A stretch of 64,000 nucleotides of DNA from Bradyrhizobium forestalis (GCF_002795245.1 NZ_PGVG01000012.1:62001-126000); one strand, 5' to 3'. Numbered from the stretch's first letter, positions 8,401 through 17,172 are shown. Notes: generated by a model from the letters alone, not told the origin. Made by a program: numbers and translations.

Positions 8401-10416
8401 ATGTTCAAACGCATTCTGATCGCCAATCGCGGCGAAATCGCCTGCCGGGTCATCAAGACTGCCCGCAAGATGGGAATTCAAACGGTTGCGGTCTATTCCG
8501 AGGCCGACCGCGATGCCCTCCATGTCGAGATGGCCGACGAGGCGGTGCTGATCGGCCCGCCGGCTGCGGCCGAGAGCTATCTGGTGATCGAGAAGATCGT
8601 CGAGGCCTGCCGCAAGACGGGCGCCGAGGCCGTGCATCCCGGCTATGGCTTCTTGTCCGAGCGCGAGGCGTTTCCGCGCGCGCTGGAGGCGGCCGGCCTT
8701 GTCTTCATCGGCCCGAACCCGGGCGCGATCGCCGCGATGGGCGACAAGATCGAATCGAAGAAGGCGGCCGCCAACGCCGACGTCTCGACCGTGCCGGGCT
8801 TTCTCGGCGTCATCGAGGACGCCAAGCATGCGGTCAGGATCGCCGACGCGATCGGCTATCCCGTGATGATCAAGGCCTCCGCAGGCGGCGGCGGCAAGGG
8901 CATGCGGATCGCCTACTCGACCCAGGAGGTCGAGGAGGGATTTGGGCTCGCAAAAGCGGAAGCGAAGGCCTCGTTCGGCGACGACCGCGTCTTCGTCGAG
9001 AAGTTCATCGTCGATCCCCGCCACATCGAGATCCAGGTGCTGGGCGACAAGCACGGCAACGTCATCTATCTCGGCGAGCGCGAATGCTCGATCCAGCGCC
9101 GCAACCAGAAGGTCATCGAGGAGGCGCCGTCGCCGCTGCTCGATGAAGCCACCCGCCGCAAGATGGGCGAGCAGGCGGTCGCGCTGGCGAAAGCCGTGCA
9201 CTACGATTCCGCCGGGACCGTCGAGTTCGTCGCCGGGCAGGACAAGAGCTTCTACTTCCTCGAGATGAACACGCGTCTCCAGGTCGAGCATCCCGTCACC
9301 GAGCTCGTCACCGGCATCGACCTCGTCGAGCAGATGATCCGCGTTGCCGCCGGCGAGAAGCTCGCCATCGCGCAGAAGGACGTCACGCTGACGGGCTGGG
9401 CGGTGGAGTCCCGCCTCTATGCCGAAGATCCCTTCCGCAATTTCCTGCCCTCGATCGGGCGCCTGGTGAAGTATCGCCCGCCGGCGGAAGCCAGCAAGGA
9501 CGGCATCACCATCCGCAACGACACCGGCGTGCAGGAGGGCGGCGAGATCTCGATCCATTACGATCCGATGATCGCCAAGCTCGTCACGCACGCGCCATCG
9601 CGCGCGGCCGCGATCGAAGCCCAGTCCACCGCGCTGGATTCGTTCTACGTTGACGGCATCCGCCACAACATCCCGTTCCTGTCGGCGCTGATGCACCATC
9701 CGCGCTGGCGTGAGGGACGGCTCTCGACCGGCTTCATCGCCGAGGAATTCCCCAGGGGCTTTGCAGTGCGCGTGCCTGAAGGCGAGGTCGCGCGGCGGAT
9801 CGCCGCGGTCGGCGCCGCCATCGATCACGTGCTCGGGGAGCGCAAGCGGCAGATCTCGGGCCAGATGGGTGGCCGCGTCGTGCAGCGCGAGCGGCGCCGC
9901 GCGGTCTGGCTCGACCGCCAGGAGATTCTGCTCGAGGTGGCGCGCGAGGGCGAGGCGATCGCGATCCGCTTCATCGATCCCGACGGCAAGGCCGGCGATG
10001 CGCATCTGTTGCAGTCGCCGTGGAAGCCGGGCGATCCGGTCTGGCAGGGCACCATCGACGGGCACTTCATTGCGGTGCAGGCGCGGCCGATCGCCAACGG
10101 CATTCGTCTTGCGCATCAGGGTGTCGAGGTGCCGGTCTATGTCTGGACCGAGACAGAAGCGACGTCTGCCCGGCTGATGCCGGTGACGACGGCCTCCGAC
10201 ACCGGCAAGAAGCTGCTGTGCCCGATGCCGGGTCTCGTGGTCTCGATCGCGGTAAGCGAGGGGCAGGAGGTCAAGGCCGGCGAGACGCTGGCGGTGGTCG
10301 AAGCCATGAAGATGCAGAACGGGCTGCGCGCCGAGCAGGACGGCACCGTGAAGAAGATCCACGCGAGCGCTGGCGCGACGCTCGCGGTCGATGCGCTGAT
10401 CTTGGAGTTTGCGTAA
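8401..10416 (+). CDS. pccA: Acyl-CoA (propionyl-CoA-type) carboxylase alpha subunit: biotin carboxylase plus biotin carrier
   Basis: The 671-residue protein carboxylates its own biotin using ATP and bicarbonate; the carboxyl is then passed to an acyl-CoA by a separate beta subunit. The biotin carboxylase N-domain begins at FKRILIANRGEIACRVI. The ATP-grasp core shows KASAGGGGKGMR, and the catalytic loop EMNTRLQVEHPVTE is intact. A linker/BT-like region follows. The C-terminal biotinyl domain has VVEAMKMQNG, with Lys637 as the biotin site. Length and layout fit propionyl-CoA carboxylase alpha; methylcrotonyl- or acetyl-CoA-specific relatives look similar. The carboxyltransferase beta subunit is not in the window. 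Confidence 0.92.
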   Translation: MFKRILIANRGEIACRVIKTARKMGIQTVAVYSEADRDALHVEMADEAVLIGPPAAAESYLVIEKIVEACRKTGAEAVHPGYGFLSEREAFPRALEAAGLVFIGPNPGAIAAMGDKIESKKAAANADVSTVPGFLGVIEDAKHAVRIADAIGYPVMIKASAGGGGKGMRIAYSTQEVEEGFGLAKAEAKASFGDDRVFVEKFIVDPRHIEIQVLGDKHGNVIYLGERECSIQRRNQKVIEEAPSPLLDEATRRKMGEQAVALAKAVHYDSAGTVEFVAGQDKSFYFLEMNTRLQVEHPVTELVTGIDLVEQMIRVAAGEKLAIAQKDVTLTGWAVESRLYAEDPFRNFLPSIGRLVKYRPPAEASKDGITIRNDTGVQEGGEISIHYDPMIAKLVTHAPSRAAAIEAQSTALDSFYVDGIRHNIPFLSALMHHPRWREGRLSTGFIAEEFPRGFAVRVPEGEVARRIAAVGAAIDHVLGERKRQISGQMGGRVVQRERRRAVWLDRQEILLEVAREGEAIAIRFIDPDGKAGDAHLLQSPWKPGDPVWQGTIDGHFIAVQARPIANGIRLAHQGVEVPVYVWTETEATSARLMPVTTASDTGKKLLCPMPGLVVSIAVSEGQEVKAGETLAVVEAMKMQNGLRAEQDGTVKKIHASAGATLAVDALILEFA

Positions 10417-10440
10417 GCGCACCAAAGCGCAATAGTAGAC

Positions 10441-10542
10441 CCTCACCCTGAGGAGCCGCGCTTGCGCGGCGTCTCGAAGGGCGAGGCCACAGCCGGGTCT
10501 TCATCCTTCGAGACGCGCGCAAAAGCGCTCCTCAGGATGAGG
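10441..10542. repeat. Palindromic intergenic repeat (TCCTTCGAGACG family)
   Basis: The left arm (10441-10486, cctcaccctgaggagc... gtctcgaagg) is nearly the reverse complement of the right arm (10501-10542, tcatccttcgagacgcg... cctcaggatgagg). Both carry the TCCTTCGAGACG and CCTCAGGATGA blocks. The same blocks recur in the element at 11801-11911. It lies between two co-directional genes and could fold in RNA as a large hairpin. Confidence 0.8.
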
Positions 10543-10561
10543 AATTGAGAGTGAGGCAACC

Positions 10562-11428
10562 ATGGCCTTTCGTTCCCGCCGCGAGAAACTGCGATCGATC
10601 CTGTCGGGCGGGACGTGCGTCCATCCCGGCTCAGTCTATGACGCGATCTCGATCCGCATCGCCGAGGATCTCGGCTTTCCGCTTGGCATGTTCGGTGGGT
10701 CGGTCGCATCGCTCGCCGTGCTCGGCGACCCCGATGTCACGCTGATCACGCTCACCGAGCTGGCCGAGCAGATGCGGCGGATGTCGCGCGCCTCCGCGCT
10801 CCCGGTTCTCGTCGATGCCGACCACGGCTATGGCAATGCGCTCAACGTGCGCCGCACGGTGCAGGAGCTGGAGACCGCGGGCGCTGCCGGCCTCACCATC
10901 GAGGACACGCTGCTGCCGGCTGCCTTTGGCGAGACGAAAACGCAGCTGATCTCGGTCGAGGAAGGAATCGGCAAGATGAAAGCCGCGCTTGGCGGCCGTA
11001 GCGATCCGTCGCTGGTGATCATGGGCCGCACGGGCGCTGCCGCGATTACCTCGATCGACGATGCGATCCGCCGCGCCAAGGCCTATGAAGCAACTGGGGT
11101 CGATGCGCTGTTCTTCACCGGAATCAAGTCGCGCGCCGAGCTCGAGGCCGTCGCATCCGCCACGCGCCTGCCGATCGTGCTCGGCGGCGCGTCGGAGGAA
11201 TTGAACGCGCTCCATCACCTTACGAGCCAGCGCGTACGCATCGCGCTCCAGGGGCATGCGCCGATCGCCGCGGCGACGCAGGCGGTCTACGAGACGCAGA
11301 AGGCGTTGCGCGAGGGCATGGCGCCGAAAAGCCTCGAGGGTTTGGCATCGTCGGAGCTGATGGCCCGCGTCATGCGCGAGAGCGACGTCAAGACGCGCAG
11401 CGCCGATCTCCTGGGACCGAAAAAGTGA
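10562..11428 (+). CDS. Isocitrate lyase/PEP mutase superfamily lyase, probable oxaloacetate decarboxylase
   Basis: At 288 residues this is a TIM-barrel enzyme of the isocitrate lyase/PEP mutase superfamily. It shows the PGSVYDAISIRIAEDLGF opening, the Mg-binding loop VLVDADHGYGNALNV, the conserved ITIED-like segment (LTIEDTLLP) and IMGRTGAA. The closest functional group I recognise is the Mg-dependent oxaloacetate decarboxylases (EC 4.1.1.112), which make pyruvate and CO2; methylisocitrate lyase-like activity is an alternative. It lacks the Cys-containing gating loop (KKCGH) of true isocitrate/methylisocitrate lyases. Its stop overlaps the start of the acylphosphatase gene by 4 nt. Confidence 0.82.
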   Translation: MAFRSRREKLRSILSGGTCVHPGSVYDAISIRIAEDLGFPLGMFGGSVASLAVLGDPDVTLITLTELAEQMRRMSRASALPVLVDADHGYGNALNVRRTVQELETAGAAGLTIEDTLLPAAFGETKTQLISVEEGIGKMKAALGGRSDPSLVIMGRTGAAAITSIDDAIRRAKAYEATGVDALFFTGIKSRAELEAVASATRLPIVLGGASEELNALHHLTSQRVRIALQGHAPIAAATQAVYETQKALREGMAPKSLEGLASSELMARVMRESDVKTRSADLLGPKK

Positions 11429-11724
11429 GCCGGGCGATCCTTCAGGTCATGATCCGCGGCCGCGTGCAGGGCGTCGGCTATCGCGCTTGGGTCGAATACC
11501 AGGCCACCACGAGCGGCCTCGAAGGCTGGGTCCGCAACCGCCGCGACGGCAGCGTGGAGGCGCTGTTTGCCGGTACGCCGAAGCACGTTGCCGACATGGT
11601 CGCGCTGTGTCGCCACGGGCCGCCGTCCTCGCGCGTCGACAGTGTCACCAGTGAAACCGCCAGCGAGGATGAGCTGAATCTGCGCAGGGCAGGGGAAGCG
11701 TTCTCGGTGCTGCCGACGGTGTAG
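11425..11724 (+). CDS. acyP: Acylphosphatase
   Basis: A 99-residue acylphosphatase, which hydrolyses the carboxyl-phosphate bond of acyl phosphates. The signature GRVQGVGYRAWV contains the phosphate-binding loop and the catalytic Arg. The second motif, GWVRNRRDGSVEALFAG, contains the catalytic Asn. The start is a GTG inside the GTGA overlap with the upstream lyase gene, so the two are translationally coupled. The family is 90-100 residues long, matching this protein. Downstream is a palindromic repeat rather than another gene. Confidence 0.93.
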   Translation: MSRAILQVMIRGRVQGVGYRAWVEYQATTSGLEGWVRNRRDGSVEALFAGTPKHVADMVALCRHGPPSSRVDSVTSETASEDELNLRRAGEAFSVLPTV

Positions 11725-11800
11725 GTTGATCTGCTGCCTCGCCCAGCTGGCGGCAGGGCTATCGCACATGATTCGTGGCGGCAGCCTGCGCGCACGCCTC

Positions 11801-11911
11801 GTCCTTCGAGACGGCGCTGACGCGCCTCCTCTCCATGAACCACCTGAGAGACGTCGTCTGACAGGTGGTTCATGGAGAGGAGCCCGTCTAAAGCGGGCGT
11901 CTCGAAGGATG
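11801..11911. repeat. Palindromic intergenic repeat (TCCTTCGAGACG family), second copy
   Basis: Left half 11801-11846 (gtccttcgagacgg ... ccatgaaccacctg) pairs with the right half 11862-11911 (caggtggttcatgg ... cgtctcgaaggatg). The central CATGAACCACCTG arms are exact. It shares outer sequence with the element at 10441-10542 but has a different inner stem. It lies between acyP and a convergent histidine kinase gene and may act as a bidirectional terminator. Confidence 0.78.
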
Positions 11912-11972
11912 GCCGCAGGGGAAAGCTCTCAAATGCAATAGCCCTCGCTGGCGGGTAGAGGCGATGCAGCCG

Positions 11973-13490
11973 TCACCTTGGCAGCTTGGCGATCGCCTCG
12001 CTCAGCTCATGGATCTCGTAGGGCTTGCGCAGGATCGGGAAATCACCGCGCACGCCGGCGGCGACCTCGCTGTAACCGGTGGCAAGCAGGATCGGCAGGC
12101 CGGGGCGGATCTGGCGCAGGTAATGGGCGAGGCTGAGCCCGTCCATCTTGCCGGGCATGACGATGTCCGAGAACACGAAGTCGACGCCGTTGCTCTCGAT
12201 CTCGCGCAATGCCGCTTCGGCATCGGCGACCCGGCGCACTTGGTAGCCGAGCTGTTCCAGAAGACCAATGCTGACGGATGCGACGTCGGGATTGTCCTCG
12301 ACCAGCAGCACCGTGCCGCTGCCGCGGAACGGCGTTCCCGATGTCTCGCGCGACGGCGCATCTGCGCCGCGCGGCAGGACGATGGTGAATGTCGTGCCCT
12401 TGCCGAGCTCGCTTGCGACCTTCACCGTGCCGCCGGCCTGGTGGGCGAAGCCGTGCACCTGCGAAAGGCCGAGGCCCGTGCCTTTTCCGATCGGCTTGGT
12501 CGTGAAGAACGGCTCGAAAATCTTGTCGAGAACGTCGGAGGGAATTCCGAGCCCGGTATCGGTGACGTCGATCGCGACGAAGTCGCCGGCGAGGGGTGTC
12601 TCGTTCAGCACGACATTGCGCGCCCCGATCGTCACCGTGCCGCCGTCCGGCATCGCGTCGCGGGCGTTGATGACGAGGTTGAGCAGCGCGGTCTCGAGCT
12701 CGGAGACGTCGGCATTGATCGGCCAGGTGTCGGAGTGGATGTCGAAGGCGAGACGCACGGAACTGCCCACGCCGGCGCCGAGCACCTCACGGATGGCCGC
12801 GATGCGTTCGGCGAAATCGATCGCCTGCGGGTTGACGCTCTGCCGCCGCGCGAAGGTGAGGAGCTGGTTCGTCAGCGCGGCGCCGCGTCTGGTCGCGGTC
12901 TCGATCGCAGACAGGGCGCGCCCGAGCTTGGGGTCGTTGGCGGCGCTCTTCTTCAGGATGTGAAGGCTGCCACTGATGATCATCAGAAGGTTGTTGAAGT
13001 CGTGGGCACCCCCGCCGGTGAGCTGTCCGAGTGCATCGAATTTCTGCGACTCGGCCAGCTGCTTCTGCATTGCCTCGAGCTTGAGCTGGGAATTGCGGCG
13101 CTCGGTGATGTCGCGCGTGATCTTGGCGAAGCCGATCAGCGCGCCGTCCTCGTAGATCGGGTCGATCACAACGCTGGCCCAGAAGAACGTGCCGTCCTTG
13201 CGGACGCGCCAGCCTTCCTCCTCGTATCGGCCCTTTTCCCGCGCAATCCGAAGTGCCCGCGCCGGTTTGCCATTGGCGCGGTCGGTCTCGGTGTAGAAAC
13301 GGGAAAAATGCTGGCCGAGGATCTCCTCGGGAGAGTAGCCCTTGATGCGTTCGCCGCCGATGTTCCAGCTGGTGATGATGCCCTTGGGATCAAGCATGTA
13401 GAGGGCGTAGTCCGCAACGCCTTCAACCAACAGCCGGAAACTGCGCTCGCTCTCGAACAAGTCTCTCTGTTGACTGAACTTTTCGGTCAT
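11973..13490 (-). CDS. PAS hybrid histidine kinase with C-terminal receiver
   Basis: A 505-residue soluble sensor kinase. An N-terminal PAS/PAC domain (about 12-135) has MLDPKGIITSWN, GYSPEEILGQHF and IGFAKITRDITERR, a layout seen in heme- or flavin-type PAS sensors but not diagnostic. The HisKA helix reads GGGAHDFNNLL (His about 163). The ATPase has NLVINARDAM and DTGLGIPSD and a GKGTGLGLSQVHG G-box. The receiver (about 385-500) has LLVEDNPD, acceptor FSDIVMPGKMDG and LRKPYE. It resembles the kinase at 4.4-6.9 kb with two PAS domains fewer. It is divergent from the GbsR-like regulator gene, which may be its neighbour in function. Confidence 0.88.
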   Translation of the reverse strand: MTEKFSQQRDLFESERSFRLLVEGVADYALYMLDPKGIITSWNIGGERIKGYSPEEILGQHFSRFYTETDRANGKPARALRIAREKGRYEEEGWRVRKDGTFFWASVVIDPIYEDGALIGFAKITRDITERRNSQLKLEAMQKQLAESQKFDALGQLTGGGAHDFNNLLMIISGSLHILKKSAANDPKLGRALSAIETATRRGAALTNQLLTFARRQSVNPQAIDFAERIAAIREVLGAGVGSSVRLAFDIHSDTWPINADVSELETALLNLVINARDAMPDGGTVTIGARNVVLNETPLAGDFVAIDVTDTGLGIPSDVLDKIFEPFFTTKPIGKGTGLGLSQVHGFAHQAGGTVKVASELGKGTTFTIVLPRGADAPSRETSGTPFRGSGTVLLVEDNPDVASVSIGLLEQLGYQVRRVADAEAALREIESNGVDFVFSDIVMPGKMDGLSLAHYLRQIRPGLPILLATGYSEVAAGVRGDFPILRKPYEIHELSEAIAKLPR

Positions 13491-13611
13491 TCCGGACCCC
13501 GCCTCGACGGGGACAAACGCCGCGGCCGGCGGATTTGTTCCGTTCTATGGGACATTTTTAGGCAAGTATCACGGATGGCATGCAGGCCTCTTGACACGAA
13601 GCCGGATTTAT

Positions 13612-13623
13612 CAGAAATTTCTG
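13612..13623. promoter_or_regulatory. Perfect 12-bp palindrome just upstream of the GbsR-like gene
   Basis: CAGAAATTTCTG is a perfect dyad ending 2 nt before the ATG of the regulator. A TTGACA hexamer is 15 nt upstream (13591-13596). A further ACAGAAA half-site follows inside the gene start (13629-13635). MarR/GbsR-type regulators commonly autoregulate through such short AT-rich dyads; binding here is inference. Confidence 0.5.
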
Positions 13624-13625
13624 TT

Positions 13626-14183
13626 ATGACAGAAACAACCGGAAAAAAGAAACTTCCCGCTGCCATCGAGCGCTTCATCCTGCATTGGGGCGACATGGGG
13701 GACGAGTGGGGGGTCAACCGCTCGGTCAGCCAGATCCACGGGCTGCTCTATCTGGCCGAGGCGCCGATGACGGCCGAGGACATCGCCGACACGCTCGGCA
13801 TGGCGCGCTCCAATGTCTCCAACTCGCTGAAGGAGCTGCTCGCCTGGAACCTGATCCGGCGCGTGCCGATCTTGGGCGACCGCCGCGACCATTACGAGGC
13901 CGAGACCGACATCTGGGAGGTCGCCGCGAGGATCGCGGCGCGGCGCAAGGAACGGGAGATCGATCCGGCGATCGCAGCGCTCCGGGCCTGCGTGTCCGAT
14001 GCCACCGACGATCCCGCTATCAGTTCCGTCGCAGCCAAGCGCCTGAAGGAGATGCTCGCGTTCACCGAGCTCGCCGACCACTGGTTCACGCAGATGCTGA
14101 AGGTGCCGCGGCCGCGGCTGGTCGCCTTGATGCGGCTTGGCGAGAAGATCGCCAACCTGCTGCCGATGGGCAAAGTCAAATAG
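13626..14183 (+). CDS. GbsR/MarR-type transcriptional regulator
   Basis: A 185-residue winged-helix regulator. The N-terminal RFILHWGDMGDEWGVNRSVSQIHGLLYL and the helix-turn-helix TAEDIADTLGMARSNVSNSLKELLAWNLIRRV are typical of the GbsR branch of MarR-like proteins, followed by the wing GDRRDHYEAE. A helical C-terminal region probably mediates dimerisation. The reading frame is open far upstream (antisense to the kinase), but homology starts at this ATG, next to a palindrome. It heads an operon with the DUF4166 and TIGR01777 genes (16 nt and overlapping junctions), so it probably controls them. Confidence 0.85.
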   Translation: MTETTGKKKLPAAIERFILHWGDMGDEWGVNRSVSQIHGLLYLAEAPMTAEDIADTLGMARSNVSNSLKELLAWNLIRRVPILGDRRDHYEAETDIWEVAARIAARRKEREIDPAIAALRACVSDATDDPAISSVAAKRLKEMLAFTELADHWFTQMLKVPRPRLVALMRLGEKIANLLPMGKVK

Positions 14184-14199
14184 CATTGAGGAGGGGGCG

Positions 14200-14865
14200 A
14201 TGACGTCGGCTCGACTATCAGGCTCAAGCGCATCTTCCTCCGCTCACACTAAGCTGTTCGACGATCGCCGTTTCCGCGCGCTGCTGTCGGACGAGGATTG
14301 GGGCCGCCTGCCGCTCGCGACCTGGCGGCGCTTCTCGAAACGCGTCGCCGACGGCGACAGCATCGTTTATGTCGGCGTGGTCGATGAGATCGCCTTCAGC
14401 GACATCGGCCGGTGGTTCGCGCAAGCCGCCCGCCTGATCGGCGGGCCATTGCCGACCGGACGCGACACCGGCGCGCCCATGATCGTCACGGTCACCGAGG
14501 ATGGCGCGACCGGCGGTCAGACCTGGACTCGGATCTGCGCGCGCAAGCGCGGCTTTCCGCAGGTGATCCATTCCGCCAAGCGCTTCGCCGGCCCGACCGG
14601 GCTCGAAGAGTATGTCGGCTTCGGCGTCTCGATGGCGCTTCGCATCGCGGTCGAGGATCAGGTGCTGACCTTTCGCAGCGCTGGCTATGGCCTCCAGCTT
14701 GGACGCCTATGGTTCCCGCTGCCGCGATGGCTGACGCCGGGAGAACTCACCGTGACGCATCAAGATCTCGGCGAGGGCGCCTTCCGCTTCACCCTCGATG
14801 TCACTCACCCGCGTTACGGCGCGCTGATCCATCAGTCCGCCTTGTTCAGGGAGGCCGTATCATGA
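14200..14865 (+). CDS. DUF4166-family protein
   Basis: A 221-residue soluble protein of a domain family of unknown activity. Visible landmarks are FRALLSDEDWGRLP, the ARLIGGPLPTGRDTGAPMIV loop, WTRICARKRGFPQVIHSAKRF and a C-terminal LPRWLTPGELTV with THPRYGALIHQ. DUF4166 is often found beside, or fused to, NAD(P)-dependent epimerase-like proteins; the same pairing occurs here. The ATG follows a strong GAGGAGGGGG ribosome site. Its stop overlaps the next start by 4 nt (ATGA). The role is unknown; association with cell-surface or lipid metabolism would be a guess. Confidence 0.82.
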   Translation: MTSARLSGSSASSSAHTKLFDDRRFRALLSDEDWGRLPLATWRRFSKRVADGDSIVYVGVVDEIAFSDIGRWFAQAARLIGGPLPTGRDTGAPMIVTVTEDGATGGQTWTRICARKRGFPQVIHSAKRFAGPTGLEEYVGFGVSMALRIAVEDQVLTFRSAGYGLQLGRLWFPLPRWLTPGELTVTHQDLGEGAFRFTLDVTHPRYGALIHQSALFREAVS

Positions 14866-16298
14866 CGCCGCTGTTGTGGACCCTCATCGCCATCCAGATC
14901 GCGATGGGCGTGTTCGACACCTTCTACCACCACGAATTCACCGAGCGCCTGGCCTGGCGACCGTCGCAGCGTTTCGAATTGAAGCTGCACGGCATCCGCA
15001 ACATGCTCTATGCGCTGCTGTTCCTCGTGCTCGGCTGGCTCGAGGTTTACGGCGTGCTGGCGCTCTTGATCGTCGCGGTGCTGGTCGCCGAGATCGTCAT
15101 CACGCTGATGGATTTCGTCGAGGAGGATCTGAGCCGCAAGCTGCCGCCGAGCGAGCGCATCAATCACACGCTGCTTGCGATCAATTACGGTGCCATCCTG
15201 GTGCTGCTGCTGCCGGTGCTGATCGCTTGGGCGATGCAGCCCTTTGGCGTGACAGTCGTGTATCAGGGCCTGCTCAGCATCGCCGCGACCGCATGTGCAG
15301 TCGGCGCGGCGCTGTGCGGCGTCAGGGATTTTGCGGCGATGCGCCGGCTCGGCCGCATGCGAAGCGTGCCGGCGGCCGGACTTGTCGAAAAGCTACCCGG
15401 CTGCAAGACCGTGCTGATATCAGGCGCCACCGGCTTCATCGGCAGCCGGCTTGCGGCGAGCCTCAGCGGGGCAGGGCATCACGTCATCGCGCTGATCCGC
15501 AATCCGGCGAAGGCCGAGATGCTGCCGCCGCCGGTGACGCTGATCACCAGCCTCGACCAGCTCGCCGCGGACACGCAGATCGATACAATCGTCAATCTCG
15601 CGGGCGAGCCGATCGGCAACGGTCTTTGGAGCGAGGCGAAGCGCGCGAAGATCATCAGTTCGCGCATCGACATGACCGGCGAGGTCGTCAAGCTGATCGC
15701 GCGGCTCGACCGCAAGCCCGAGGTGCTGGTGAGCGGCTCCGCGATCGGCTGGTACGGCCTGTGGGCCGACCAGGTGCTGACGGAATCGGCGAAGTCGCAT
15801 GCCTGCTTCAGCCACGAGCTGTGCGCGGCCTGGGAGAAGGCGGCGCGGCCGGCGGAGGAGCTCGGCGTGCGCGTGGTCTATTTGCGCATCGGCCTCGTGC
15901 TCGGCACCGAAGGCGGCTTCATCACGCGGATGCTGACGCCGTTCGAGTTCGGTCTCGGTGGCCCGCTCGGCACCGGGCGGCAGTGGATGTCCTGGATCGA
16001 GCGCGACGATCTGATCCGGCTGATCGCCTATGTGATGGCAACGCCCGACCTCACCGGCCCCGTCAATGGCACCGCGCCGATCCCGGTCACCAACGCAAAA
16101 TTCACCGAAGAGCTTGGCCGCCGCCTGCACCGGCCCGCGGTGTTTCGCATTCCCGGCGGCCTGCTGCGCCGGATCGGCGGCGGGTTTGCCGACGAGCTGC
16201 TGCTGGGCGGCCAGCGCGTGCTGCCGAACAAGGCGTTGAGCCGTGGTTTTGTGTTCCGTCACGAGACGCTGCGCAGCGCGTTCGAGGCGATCTTGTGA
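14862..16298 (+). CDS. TIGR01777-family NAD(P)-dependent epimerase/dehydratase with N-terminal membrane domain
   Basis: This 478-residue protein joins two parts. Residues 1-150 form a membrane region of four hydrophobic helices, beginning MTPLLWTLIAIQIAMGVFDT and with two conserved-looking His in FYHHEF. From about residue 182 there is an extended-SDR Rossmann domain with ISGATGFIGSRLA, VNLAGEPIGNGLW, the SGSAIGWYG segment and GGPLGTGRQWMSWI, the marks of TIGR01777 (YfcH-like) proteins. Stand-alone family members are about 300 residues long, so the extra membrane domain is a fusion. It is coupled to DUF4166 through an ATGA overlap. Substrate unknown. Confidence 0.85.
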   Translation: MTPLLWTLIAIQIAMGVFDTFYHHEFTERLAWRPSQRFELKLHGIRNMLYALLFLVLGWLEVYGVLALLIVAVLVAEIVITLMDFVEEDLSRKLPPSERINHTLLAINYGAILVLLLPVLIAWAMQPFGVTVVYQGLLSIAATACAVGAALCGVRDFAAMRRLGRMRSVPAAGLVEKLPGCKTVLISGATGFIGSRLAASLSGAGHHVIALIRNPAKAEMLPPPVTLITSLDQLAADTQIDTIVNLAGEPIGNGLWSEAKRAKIISSRIDMTGEVVKLIARLDRKPEVLVSGSAIGWYGLWADQVLTESAKSHACFSHELCAAWEKAARPAEELGVRVVYLRIGLVLGTEGGFITRMLTPFEFGLGGPLGTGRQWMSWIERDDLIRLIAYVMATPDLTGPVNGTAPIPVTNAKFTEELGRRLHRPAVFRIPGGLLRRIGGGFADELLLGGQRVLPNKALSRGFVFRHETLRSAFEAIL

Positions 16299-16311
16299 GC
16301 GTTAAGCTGGC

Positions 16312-17163
16312 TCAAGCCGGCAAGCTCCGAAATGTCGCCGCCACCGCACGTAGTGCCGCGAGCTTGGCGGGATCGCTGACCTTTGAATGCAGCATCACCT
16401 TGGAGCTGCCGAGCTTCGGCAGCTTGTGCGCAGCCCCGATATCGACCAACCCGGGAGGCGCAATCCGCCGCGCCAGCGGCGCGATCGCAAGTCCGGCAAG
16501 CGCGGCTGCGACCACCGCGGTAACGCCGCCGCCGACAAAACGCTCGCGCCAGGCGATGCCGGCCTTGTCGAGCGCGCGCACGGCGACGGCGCGGACGCCG
16601 CAGGGCGGGGCAAGTGTCGCAAGCGGCAGCGGCTCACCTTTCGGCAGGGCGAAGCGTCGTGCGGCGAACCAGCAAAACTCGTCCTCGGCAAGCTTCTCGC
16701 CGCCGCGGCGGCTGCCTTCCTGGCGAACGATCACCGCATCCAGCTCGCCGGCGTCATAGGCATCCTGCATCTCGCGCGAGAAGCCGATGGTGACGGCGAG
16801 GGTGAGGCTTGAGGACATCGCGTGCAGACGTTCGAGCAGCGGCACAAGCTCGGGCCCCGCCGCGTGGTCGGAGATACCGAGCGAGAGCGACTGCGCGGCT
16901 GAAGCTTCGTCGGACAGTGCGCGATCATGCGCCGCAATCAGCGCACGGGCGCGATCGAGAAAGGCCGCGCCGTCGGCGGTGAGGCGTACTGCGCGCGGCG
17001 AGCGCTCGACGAGGCGCTTTGCCAGCAATGTCTCCAGCCGCTGCAACTTGAGACTGACCGCGGCCTGCGTCGTGCCGAGCGTTTCGGCGGCACGGGTAAA
17101 GCTCTGGAGGTCGGCGACCAGTAGGAACGCCCGGACAGTGGCGATGTCGAGTGTGGTCATCAT
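16312..17163 (-). CDS. LysR-family transcriptional regulator
   Basis: A 283-residue LysR regulator with the N-terminal helix-turn-helix LDIATVRAFLLVADLQSFTRAAETLGTTQAAVSLKLQRLETLLAKRL, in which the TQAAVSLKLQRLE recognition helix is canonical. A periplasmic-binding-protein-like effector domain follows, with LSLGISDHA and AVIVRQEGS. Two ATG codons are adjacent; either could be used. It is divergent from the tautomerase gene with 111 nt between, the usual arrangement for a LysR regulator and its target. A dyad in that gap is a possible binding site. Confidence 0.9.
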   Translation of the reverse strand: MMTTLDIATVRAFLLVADLQSFTRAAETLGTTQAAVSLKLQRLETLLAKRLVERSPRAVRLTADGAAFLDRARALIAAHDRALSDEASAAQSLSLGISDHAAGPELVPLLERLHAMSSSLTLAVTIGFSREMQDAYDAGELDAVIVRQEGSRRGGEKLAEDEFCWFAARRFALPKGEPLPLATLAPPCGVRAVAVRALDKAGIAWRERFVGGGVTAVVAAALAGLAIAPLARRIAPPGLVDIGAAHKLPKLGSSKVMLHSKVSDPAKLAALRAVAATFRSLPA

Positions 17164-17172
17164 TATAAATTG

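Noticed and set aside
8353..10446. 697-codon minus-strand open frame opposite the carboxylase gene
   Set aside because: It mirrors the carboxylase frame and has no motif; the plus strand encodes an unmistakable biotin carboxylase.
11964..13625. N-terminal extension of the GbsR-like frame over 550 codons
   Set aside because: The extension is antisense to the histidine kinase; family homology begins only at the ATG at 13626.
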